DNA of 64,000 nucleotides. Source: Tubiluchus corallicola. Its lineage: Eukaryota; Priapulida; Priapulimorpha; Priapulimorphida; Tubiluchidae. The notes under the pieces were generated by a model. It saw only the letters and a list, made by a program, of their open reading frames with translations, did not search any database and had not been told where the DNA came from. The position numbers and the translations under genes were made by a program. The stretch lies in the NCBI GenBank assembly GCA_030141605.1, contig JAQGDQ010000241.1:1-64000 (forward strand), in the 5' to 3' direction. Shown here piece after piece: positions 53,956 to 64,000 of the stretch; the stretch's first letter is position 1; the number at the start of each line of letters is the position of its first letter.

Positions 53956-56821
53956 GAAGGAAAAAGCTAAATTCTTGTGACATTTTATAGCGCGATTGGC
54001 CTAATATTAGGAATTCATAAAGATCAATCTAATTCGAACTATGCATATAGGAAAGCTTATTTAATATGCTTCGCATTTGTGGTATCGTAGATACATAATA
54101 AAATCAAAAATTGTGATCATAAGACTACATCACAATAAAACGTTTTTATATAACTGCAAGATACAAAACAAAAATTGTACATGTGGTATTCGGGGGCGGC
54201 GGCGACAGCAGCAGCAGCAAGTAGTAGTATAGTAGTAGTAAAATAAAGTTTATTCTTCAAATTTGCATTAGCAATCACTTCAAATGTTACATAACAGTTT
54301 TGCATTTTCAAACTTGGAGCGTTTTAACAATTCGAGATGTGCACCGCGGGTAATCTATGTACTATAAAATTTATAGTAGTAGACGTAATTATAGGCAGTT
54401 AATAAGCTAGATTAAAACTACATTCAAGTGCAAAGCAAAACTTCCATATATAAGTATATATCGTCAAACGTATTGATAAAGTTACAGTTTTCAACATTAC
54501 GCAGATTAATTTACGTGCCAGTTCTGTTCTTTTACATTTCCAAAATGTACGTCATCCTCTGTTAGTATCATATATAGGTTTACAAAATTCACATAATATA
54601 CCTTCTCTAAGTTTGTGATGCCTGGAGAGAGATTAAACGCAAACGTACGATATTTTTGTGAGCATTAGTAAAAATTTTTTTATTATCAAAAAGCCTGACA
54701 TTACATCTAGATTAATATTTACATAGTACGCATATTTTAATTTTAATTGAAAAGTTTTTAGACGCGTGTGTTTTTTATCTTCTTTTCCATTCCCTTTCTG
54801 TTAGCTGCAGTTCCGTACTTATCGATAAGAGATTTATAATAGACTATATATTTACAATTGTTTTTTGAGATAGCAGTCCAAGGTTAGTCTTTCCAGCATA
54901 TCTTCATTATGTTTTCAACGAATCTAATAAAGGCATTCAATAGTCAAACAGTAATAAATAATTTGATCACCTGACCCAAACCGTACTTTTTACTATCTTC
55001 ATAGTTATACTGTTTTTGGAACGTTACAGCGTTCTATGAGTCGTGTTTCACAGATATACAATAATGTGCTCGTTATACAGGCGAATAACACATTTTCCCT
55101 AATACAAAGTAGTACTTAAGGATTTTCAGGTAAAAAGCTGTAGAACTTAACACAATTACGCAACTTAGATTTAGGTTGTTCCAGTATATGTTCTTTCAAA
55201 AATAAATTATTGGATATTCCTGATCGGAGATAAGTAATTACATGGTACATGTAGCGTTTATGGATCACAATCAGTCTCATCAGTAGCTTTAAAATATAAA
55301 AAGTGACATCTAATACTTGCAAGAATATTTTGGTTACATCGCAATAATTTCCAAGCGACTGCAACTTTTCTATTAACTTGACTAATAACAATAATGTCTT
55401 GAGCATGAATTAAGATATGAATCATATGAATAATATACTCAGGATCAAATGTATTGCGGAACAACACAATCAGTAATTCAGTAATTTTTTAGTATACGCT
55501 ACTAAAGTCAAGTTTTGCGAAATGACTCGCTCGGTCTGCCATCTTTATGATTCTCGGCGCACGTTTTTGCCTCAAGAAAAATAGAAAGTCACGCTCTCGA
55601 CACAGGTCTAATAATGAGAGAATAAACAGTCCAGGTGGTTATAACTAGTTTTATTTCTTATGCGCAGCTATTGAAATATCTGACTTGCTGTGGACTAGAG
55701 TGGTCCACGCAGACCACTTCTAGAAGCCTACAACATAGTCTTCAAGGTAAGAGAAATTGTTACATTTTTATCTAAGTGTGAACCTTTGGTATAGATTTTA
55801 AGGTCTTATGAAATAAATTTCTAGTTTCCAATTAGTAGCTGTAATATAGACAATGTTTGTCAATAAGTGCAATGAAAAACATGGAACAGCTGAGTTTGTT
55901 TTCCTTGTCAAGCAAAAACTGATTGGTCAGAAAGATTAAACTGTGTATATACAAGTTTTCATAACTGACTTTTTATCGTTTGAACCGCAACACAGGTCAC
56001 CCAGCAAGTTTCTTCATGAAGGAGAACGTGATGTGAAACATGCACTAATTGTTTAATTTGCAAACGTATGTAGCACGTATTCAATAACATTATACAGTTG
56101 CCGAAAGTTTTCAAAATTTTCTAGCAAGGGGTAATGGCGTAAATCATATTATGCTTTTGCTTTCGTTCTTAACTATGGCTTTTATAACCTCACAAAATAT
56201 GTAAAGATGTATTACAGACCTGATACACCAAAGATATTTAAAGAAAGTAAGTATTCGTAAAAAGTTCTCTTCTCATTTCTAAGAACGCCAGTAGAGTATG
56301 GTTTATGCCGTTCTACGTCTGAGTGAATTGTTTATGCATGAAAACGGAACGCTAGTGATTCTACCTCAGGCGGTGTTAGACCTATGCACCGCGTAAACAT
56401 CACTCAGTAATTAAGTTGCTAATAAGGTCGTTCCACAAAGCAAAATTTTTATATATTTTGGTTACCTTTTTGCTTTTTTGCTCTTCTTTCCTTATCTTTG
56501 TTTTCATTGCTTTGCTTAATCCTGTGTCTCGTTCTGTTCCATAATGTTCCATTCTGCCCAATTTGATTCGTTTTGTTCCATTTCATTCAAGTCTTTTCCA
56601 TTTCCAAACTTCATTTCGTTTAGTTTCTTTTGGTTTTGCTTAACTATTTTTCATTGCTTTTCGCATTGCTTGTTTAATTTAATTCATTTTTTTGTTTTTT
56701 CTGCCTGGATTGTTATCGCTGCTTTCCTTCTAATTTGTCCTAATTGCCGTTTATGTTATAAAGGGAGAAATACACTTGAATTAGACAAATTTATTCGAAA
56801 ATTGCACTTTAATTTGTGACA
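53956..56821. other. Intergenic stretch between the two SMB-EGF genes
   Basis: AT-rich. It contains a short GGC/GCA/GTA triplet tract near 54190-54240. Minus-strand frames of 70-96 codons near 55116-55467 overlap in two frames and have no recognised family. The paralog B promoter should be within the last kilobase, and an acceptor (GTGACAG) ends at 56822 just before its ATG. Confidence 0.45.
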
Positions 56822-56825
56822 GATT

Positions 56826-59800
56826 ATGATGAAGCCATACAACGCTATAGTCTACCTTCTGGTAATTTCTGTGGGTCATGCAGTTGCACAAAGTTGTAGG
56901 GATCTCTCCAGCGGATTCACTAAAGCTTGCGGATCAAACAATCCTGCTGTTGGTGTTCAAGGAACATGTTACTGCGACGAGTTTTGTGAATTTATAGGGC
57001 CATGTTGCGACGATGTATGTGAAGTGTGCAACGACGTTTGCAGTACGCTACCCTATTATATTTTTTATTAGTAATAAAATAGCTGCAGCTTAAATCATAA
57101 GATTCACATGTAACTATAATTCCGTAATTTAATATGAGCTTACAGATTCAAACTAAAATCTCTAAAATCAGTTATCCAGACATGGAATTTAGCCAGTCTG
57201 GTTACTGAAGTTTGACTATGTACAATAACGCTAGAAGAAGACCTTATATTGCATACATTACGTGTATCAATATGTATCTGTGTATCGATAATGTGAAACT
57301 GTCTGATTCAAGCCAATAAACTATAATAAATAAGATAAAAAGAAGATAGTGAAGTTCTTAAAAAAAGGCACAGTTCTAATCAAAAGTTATAGTCTTTGCC
57401 AAAATTTTACTTTAGTTTTTTTCTCGTGCTTAATGGAAATGCCAGGCAGTTTAAGAAATTAAGCTTATTTCAATGTTCGTGAAAAATGTTAGAATGATTC
57501 AGTAGCAAAAGTGTGATAAGCGTCTCGTGTAATTAATAAAATCACTAAAGTCGCGACTATTTCATGCCTGGACCTTTTTGAACGCCTATTATTCCACCAA
57601 TGACGCCATTCATCGACTAAAAAGGCAGCACACTGTCAATTTCCATTAAAAGTTCAAGAAGTTTTTACAAAAAAATAAACAGCTAATATTTCGATATCTT
57701 TACATGAAATTTAGGTAAGCTGTAAAAGTATGAATTAGCTAAGCAGTGCGCGCTTACGGAAAATCACGGTGCGCTTACGAAAGGTCACGTAGCCCGCCGC
57801 CTAGTGTATGACGGCTACCACCTCGCCTGAAAATTTCTTCACGGCAGTGGTATAAATTAACTTTATGCTTTACAGACATTTATTTGCAAATTTGTTTGTT
57901 ATACCTTTCTAAGTTTAGGTGATGGCAGTAAAATAAACCCAACTTCTAAATGACTTGTCCTTTCCTTTAATTGTCATACTTATCAAACTTTCATTCGCTT
58001 TTGTTTCTCTTTGTGCCTTTACCAATTACAGTTCCTCAGTGCAACGGTCGCCCGTGTCGCAATGGGGGAATATGCACTAATCGAGGATTTGACTACTCGT
58101 GCGACTGCACTGGAACAGGATACACGGGGAAAAATTGCGAAATACGTATGTACCATACCTTCAATAACAGAAACTAAGAAGTTGTTTTTATTTGGAGACT
58201 TGTGCTGTGCTTGTGTGGAGGCTTGTGTTTAAGGACTAGCAATGGCAAATTCATAACAATTGTTAGGGGCGTCCTAACATAAAGATAGACAAACAGTCTT
58301 CTGTAAAAGTGGACTCTTACAAACCCATGTCAACTTTGTACTTGCCTCTGAATTTGACATCTGACTTCCACAAACAGGTTCAGGTAGAAAAAATCTCAAA
58401 GTAAGAAAAAATCTTACCGATGATGTAACTATTAGTCACTCTCAACTTTACTGTGATTTTGACCTCTACGTTTGGCATTCATCTCCATATTGTGGCTCAA
58501 AAATAATAGTCTCACTACTCCATGATGCAGACACCCAACATCTTGTTTATATGGGGTTGCGCAGAAAAAATGTGCCGAAATTTAGACTATAATAAGATTA
58601 TAGCATAATTTCACAGCATGATATTACAATGTATTCGCTTTTGGCAGCGAAAACTACACGTTTACAGTTTTAGTGGTGTTTAAGTTATGACGGAAAAGCT
58701 TTTGCGTGTTAAAAATTAAATGCGCCAACAATGTCAGCCAGTCGTCAACTGGAAAACAGCCACGTTCACTGACATACCAAGCACCTAATATACGGAGCGA
58801 AACAAAAAAGAAACCTACCAGTTTTTATCATGGTCGTCATCAGAGAAAATGACACAAAGTTTTTTCTGCGTTCATTGTTTGTAAAATTTTTGTATCTTTA
58901 GAAAAATCTGGGAATGACTTAAAAATTTTGGTGTTTAATAGTGTGTAATATCAGTGCGGAAATTTTTGAATTGATTCCTGATCTCCTTATAATATCATGA
59001 TCAAAACTTCGGTTTTGCGTTACCTGATATAAATGTAAGCGGACAAATGGAAAAAACCACGATGTTGACAGTATGTCTCCACAATCTCCGCACACACACA
59101 CACACACACACACACGGCCGCGTGCACATGCGTGCGCAGACACACACACACACACACACGGCCGAGCGCACATGCGCACGCACACACAAACACACGCACA
59201 CGCACGCACACACACACACACACACACACGCACACACACACACACACACACTCACACGCTAGCACCCACGCCCGGTTGCATATATGCACACACGGCACGC
59301 CCCCAAACACATGCACACGCCCGTATGTGCACCTAGAGAGCTCATTACTATGCACTTGCACAGTTCTCGTGATGCACGTAAGTGCTAAAAACGTTTTTTG
59401 TAATTTTACAGGTGACAATTTGCCCAGTCCATGTGACGTTAGCCCTTGTCTCAATGGTGGTCGCTGTATTCCAACTGGATTCGCATTTGTATGTGAATGC
59501 CAAATTGGTTTTGAAGGCCAAAATTGTGAACGGGTGAAACAGGTTGACATATGCAGCGGAAGGCCTTGCAGAAATGGTGGGACATGCATTGCAAACGGGG
59601 TAACCTTGACCTGCATCTGTCCTCTACCTTGGACAGGGCAATTCTGTGAAGATCTCATAGTAACACCTCAAAGGCCATGTGACAGTAGCCCTTGCCAGAA
59701 TCTTGGCCAGTGCCGTGAAAATGGTAACGCGTACACGTGCCTTTGCCGCCCTGGCTTTCAAGGGCGGAATTGCGAAGACGTGATACAATTCGATGCATGT

Positions 59801-62800
59801 TCCAGAAGACCTTGTCAGAATGGAGGAACGTGCATTGCGAATGGGAGATCATTTACTTGTAATTGCGCTCCGCCTTGGACAGGAGTATTTTGCAATAATG
59901 CAGAACCATGCGCCAATCATCAGTGTGAAAATGGAGCGACATGTGAACCAAATGGATTGTCCTATACTTGCAGGTGTAGAGGCGGTTTTAGTGGACAATT
60001 TTGTGCCACTCTAGATCACCCGTGTGACACTGGAGCCCACCAATGCGCTAATGGTGCTACGTGTTTAAAGAATGGCCAAGACTATAATTGTCAATGTCCA
60101 AACAGATACAGTGGCAGATTATGTCGTAACTTTGCTCATCCTTGCAATTATGCCCCTTGTCAAAATGGTGCGGCTTGTATACAGCAAGGACAAGATTATT
60201 TTTGCATATGTGCGAACGGATTCAGTGGGCCAACATGCGAGTTTGGGACGCACCCATGCGACAGCATTAATGTGCCATGTCAGAACGGGGGCATTTGTCA
60301 CAAAAATGGGTTATCGTACGTCTGTAGATGCCCACAAAGTTACACTGGTCAGAATTGCGAAAATCCTATTGGCAGTGTCTGTGACAGTTTCCCGTGCCTA
60401 AATGGTGGCACGTGCGTGCCAAGTGGATTGAGCTACGTATGTTTCTGTGAAACCACATGGACTGGAGTGAATTGTGAGGACCTCATAGATCCTTGTGCTT
60501 CAAACAGGTGTCAGCAAGGACTGTGTGTACCGGGTGTAAATGCAGCCAGTGGTTATTTTTGCAACTGTGATCAAGGTTACAGCGGACAGTATTGCGATGT
60601 TCTGGTGCAACAGTCTGCATGTTCCAGTAATCCCTGCTTGAATGGTGGCACATGCATTTCAACTTCATTGAACGATTTCAGCTGTGATTGCGCTGCAAAC
60701 TTTGGAGGAAGAACCTGTGAATTAGGTAATGGTATTACTTCTGCAAGAGTAGTTCTAATAGTACTTTTTAATAATCGTATATGATATTTGCTGGCATCGT
60801 CACATTTCGCACTCAACAAGAAGAAGAAACAAAATTTTTGTTGGTATTAGGGTTTGATAGCTCATTCACATGTGCCGTCTGATAAAGTTATAAAATCTTT
60901 AACTAGTAATCTAAGTAATATATTTTAGTCCAGTCTAATTTAATCGACTCTAATTTTAACTAAAAATCACCAGTAGCAATTTGCTCAATTTTTGCTTTTT
61001 TGCATTGCAGCCATTGCAAATCAAAGAGGTTCGCCATGTTCTCCTAACCCTTGCGGCGACGGACGGTGTTTTGGGGATGGACCAGACCGTTACACATGTC
61101 TCTGTAATGACGGTTCTGTTGGTACAAGCTGTGACAGTAAGTATAGTAACTTCCATCACTTTGAGAAGTTTGTTTTTTAATCTATTTTGTAGATTCAAGT
61201 GAGGCAATGCTGATTTGAACTATTCAAAATGCAAGAGTAGACCTATATTGTCATTAGATTAACATTCGTGCAACTTATACTTATCTGATTGTATCTATTT
61301 TTTGCAAAACGTATAGTTACATATGCTGGAGTAGAAAAAAACCAAAAGTTTTAGTTGGCAAACTGAGAATAATCTGGCGGATTGGTTGTTATTTTAAGTT
61401 AAAATTGTGCTGAATTGTTGTAGTTGCAGTTTATACTTGTAATAATCACGCTCTTCATTCTAAAATGGCGTATAATTATCAAAAATTGTGGTGCACAAAT
61501 TTTCTAAGAAGCCTAAGCAGATTTGTCAGAAAATAATTCGTCCATTACATCGTTTTATCCTGAATTTTTTGGGCAGTAAATTGATAATTATAGTATAGTT
61601 TTAGTTTGATGGTAAAGATGTATTCATCCTTAACAAAACCGGCAAATTTATCATACCAAACAATGATTTCTTGTCTTCTTGTAGGATTTGGAAATGTACG
61701 CGCTTCGCCTTGCACTTCTAATCCATGTGGCAGTGGACAATGTGTAGACGATATACATGGACAATATCGGTGTTTGTGTAAGATTTTCAAGAAACATTTA
61801 TTAATTGGAAATAGAGTTAAACACGAGGTTTTTTTAATGTTAGTGTAAAAAACTTGACTTGAAAGATAACAATGCAAGGCAGGCAAATTAGCTCAGCGTC
61901 AGAGAACAGATAGTGCAAAATAATTAACGTTAATTAATCGATTGCTAAAAACTGAGAAACTAGTAGCATCAACTACATGAGCATTTCAGAGCAATCCAAA
62001 TGTTTACAACTCTGTTAACAAGAGAGAATTTTGAGACGTTTAATCTCAAGAAAGACGTAAACAGTTTAAAGTTGTGACCACGCAGATGATTGGCATACTG
62101 AAGCATATAACCTTTATTTCCACTGTTTTGTTAAAAAAATCAGTAATCATATCGTGGAGTCGTGCACCATAACTACCTCTCTCATTTTATTCTGAAATTT
62201 ATGAAGGTTGCAATGTACTGTAGTTAGCCATCTGAACCCTACAATTTGAAATCACAAAACTGATAAGATGAACGTATTTCTGTTTGCAGATGACGTATGC
62301 GCAAGTTCTCCTTGCGTCAATGGGTACTGTCAAAATGCAGGCACTTCATACGCATGCGTGTGTAACGCGGGTTGGACGGGCAAACATTGTGATACAAGTA
62401 AGACGACTGAAACGATTATTTAAAATAACTTCCTAACCAATTATTTTTTCGTTAAACTGAAACTGAAATTTCTTCTGCACATAACTTATGTGTGTCAGAT
62501 ATCAGTACACTAAATCACCTACAACTATAAACGTTAAACTAAATTTAAAAAACTTCCGAACGCCTAAAATTGGTTGTCAATAATCATCAGTAGGATGGAC
62601 TTGGGCTAAGTGAGATTTGTGGGCTCAATTTTCTATATATAAACGGTGATTTATATAACACTTGCTTGTTGTAATGATAATGATTACTGTAACAATAGAA
62701 AAGTTCGACTGTATAGTGTCTCTTTGTAATTCTTAACTTCGGTAAGAATAAACAAAAAGGCAAGCGCCTAAGTTTCATCTTTTTGTAGAACTGTAGCGTT

Positions 62801-63334
62801 TCTGTTTTAGTGCTTTTACGGTCATCAAACAAATCTGATGTTATGTACCGGTACCAGAAAATTTAGGTGCAATTGTTTGCTTTTTCATGTCGTGGTACAT
62901 GGCTTCATATTTACCTGGTGATAGCTATGGCACTAAAGCAGTCATCAGAAAAACCTGAAGCTTTGTACCAGTACTAGGAAATTCGAGTGCAACTGCTTGA
63001 ATTTCCGGATAGCTTCATATTTGCCTAGTGACGTGTATAGCAATACAGTAGAGACGTTACAGTTTTCAATAAAGATTTTTTCAAAACTAGCTTTGGCGGG
63101 TGCCTTTTTCTTTACCTTCAAATTAGTTTGCGTCATTTAAAAAATGTAGAATTCCAGTTCTTTGATTTAAAATAATTTTTTACGCAGGTTTATCGATAAG
63201 AGATTCTTGCTCTAACTATCGATGCGTTAGAGGGTACTGTGAGGATTCTTACTCTTCACCGAAATGCAATTGTTATTCTGGTTGGACAGGACAACATTGT
63301 GATGAACCTATAGCTAGGCCACCTAGCAACCAAC
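56826..63334 (+). CDS. Secreted SMB-like and multi-EGF protein, paralog B (3' end outside window)
   Basis: Seven coding exons are visible: 56826-57042, 58032-58145, 59412-60725, 61011-61136, 61685-61777, 62290-62397, 63188-63334, then donor GTAAAT. So far they give 706 residues plus one base, and all introns are phase 1. Exon 1 gives a signal peptide ending near GHAVAQ and the SMB-like module (CYCDEFC, PCC). Exon 2 is one EGF. Exon 3 has 11 EGFs against 18 in paralog A, with the first EGF pair duplicated and the four-EGF block single. Exon 4 is a full EGF. Exon 5 ends after its fourth Cys and is incomplete. Exons 6 and 7 are EGFs, and exon 7 has no counterpart in A. C.S.PC sugar sites recur. 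It is head-to-tail with paralog A, a tandem duplicate. No final exon is seen before the window edge. Confidence 0.87.
58620..59040 (+). mobile_element. Mariner-like relic related to 17216-18110, in intron 2 of paralog B
   Basis: GTTATGACGGAAAAGCTTTT near 58684, then CAACTGGAAAACAG, and TTATAATATCATGATCAAAA near 58990 match the blocks at 17275-17345 and 18070-18090 in the same order. The spacing is shorter than at 17 kb, so this is an internally deleted copy. No intact reading frame is present. Confidence 0.55.
59090..59255. repeat. (CA)n microsatellite before exon 3 of paralog B
   Basis: CACACA runs with CGCACG and GGCCG interruptions. Frames through it are His-Thr or Cys-Val repeats and are artefacts. 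One of them runs on into the real EGF exon, which truly starts at 59412 after TTTTACAG. Confidence 0.95.
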
Positions 63335-64000
63335 GTAAATTCAATTCTATTCAATTTCTTTTTCTCATTCACAGCATTTTAGACTATTACATTAACTTAA
63401 ATAATGTGACTACAGTGTAACTGTAGTCGTTATGCTTACAATAAGATTTACTATTATTCGTTATTGTGCGTAAACATTAGAGAGACAGAAAGGTAAACCA
63501 CAACTTGATGTTTATTGTTTCGCATCACTCTCTAAAGTTTTTGCAAAGTAGTTGAGGAGGCTAATCAAAGGGGCTAAACAAAATACTCCTCAGTTGCGTC
63601 AGAGTTTTATTGAGGTTCTAACGTCATTAACGTCTGATTTTCGAAGAAAAACTGGTCAATTTTTTCGTGAACAAGTTACCCAAAGGGTGGATTGTTGTGA
63701 AGGTGTCCATGCGAGCAAGGGTTCAAATATGGGTCATGCAAACCATGTTACTCATACATGTTGTGGTTGAGAAATTGACTCAGAAATGCAAAAAGCTAAA
63801 CAGAAAATGAAAGTAAAAACTAGCCAGAATGTGTTCTGCATTCTTCATGCTGATCAAAATTACGGACAAGTGCTTAAAGGGTACACGTTTTTAGTCTGTT
63901 TACTGAACGGACGAGACCTTCCATACTAGGTACCTATAGCTGCTATGCAATGGCTTCGCACTTCAGTACTGCTTTCAAGTCGCTAGACAAATATGTAGTT
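63335..64000. other. Intron of paralog B, or its unseen downstream part
   Basis: No further EGF exon and no match to the last exon of paralog A is visible. The 72-codon frame at 63552 starts with TTG, not ATG, and shows no family signature. Confidence 0.4.

Noticed and set aside
55116-55467. Two overlapping minus-strand frames of 69 and 96 codons
   Set aside because: Two frames compete over the same bases, neither has a family signature, and the flanks lack clear splice sites.
59001-59658. Cys/Val-rich minus-strand frames and the His/Thr-rich start of the plus frame
   Set aside because: They come from the (CA)n tract. The real exon of paralog B begins at 59412 after its acceptor.

Overview
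This looks like AT-rich nuclear DNA of an invertebrate animal. The protein genes are split by many introns with ordinary GT..AG borders. There is an ESCRT-III gene (CHMP2B), a rhodopsin-class receptor, an ABT1/Esf2 ribosome-assembly gene and a CYSTM1-type gene. The spaces are filled with microsatellites, tRNA-derived SINE-like modules, hAT-type MITEs, a broken mariner-like element and a LINE fragment. Secreted glycine-rich and EGF-repeat proteins like these are common in molluscs and other lophotrochozoans, so that is my guess for the group. The sequence does not prove it.

Layout, left to right. 1-3100: microsatellites and intergenic DNA. 3151-9535: a glycine-rich secreted-protein locus with one signal-peptide exon (3151-3198) and three separate 3' coding exons (5118-5696, 7759-8127, 9058-9447). 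Each 3' exon has its own acceptor and stop, and each carries the same unfamiliar 37-39 residue motif. 11057-16037: CHMP2B in seven exons. 17.2-18.1 kb: mariner-like relic. 18.1-22 kb: repeat-rich, gene-poor. 22090-23160: intronless adenosine-receptor-like GPCR with DQF in place of DRY. 23.2-28.5 kb: intergenic, with a SINE-like module, a possible small basic protein (minus strand) and a LINE reverse-transcriptase tail (minus strand). 28512-34278: a second glycine-rich secreted gene in three exons. 34992-35732: ABT1/Esf2. 38135-38448: hAT MITE. 38714-40070 (minus): CYSTM1-like gene whose last exon carries the Cys-rich tail. 45860-53554 and 56826-63334 (cut by the window edge): two tandem paralogous genes encoding a signal peptide, a somatomedin-B-like module and many EGF domains.

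How they may work together. CHMP2B, ABT1 and CYSTM1 are housekeeping or membrane genes with no evident link to the rest. The glycine-rich proteins and the SMB/EGF proteins are all predicted to be secreted, repetitive and locally duplicated. They could be parts of an extracellular matrix, shell, cuticle, mucus or adhesive. That is inference from composition and clustering; no sequence feature names the tissue. The most novel items are the Gly-rich locus with its conserved core motif and apparent alternative terminal exons, and the SMB-EGF pair, which expanded different blocks of EGF repeats.
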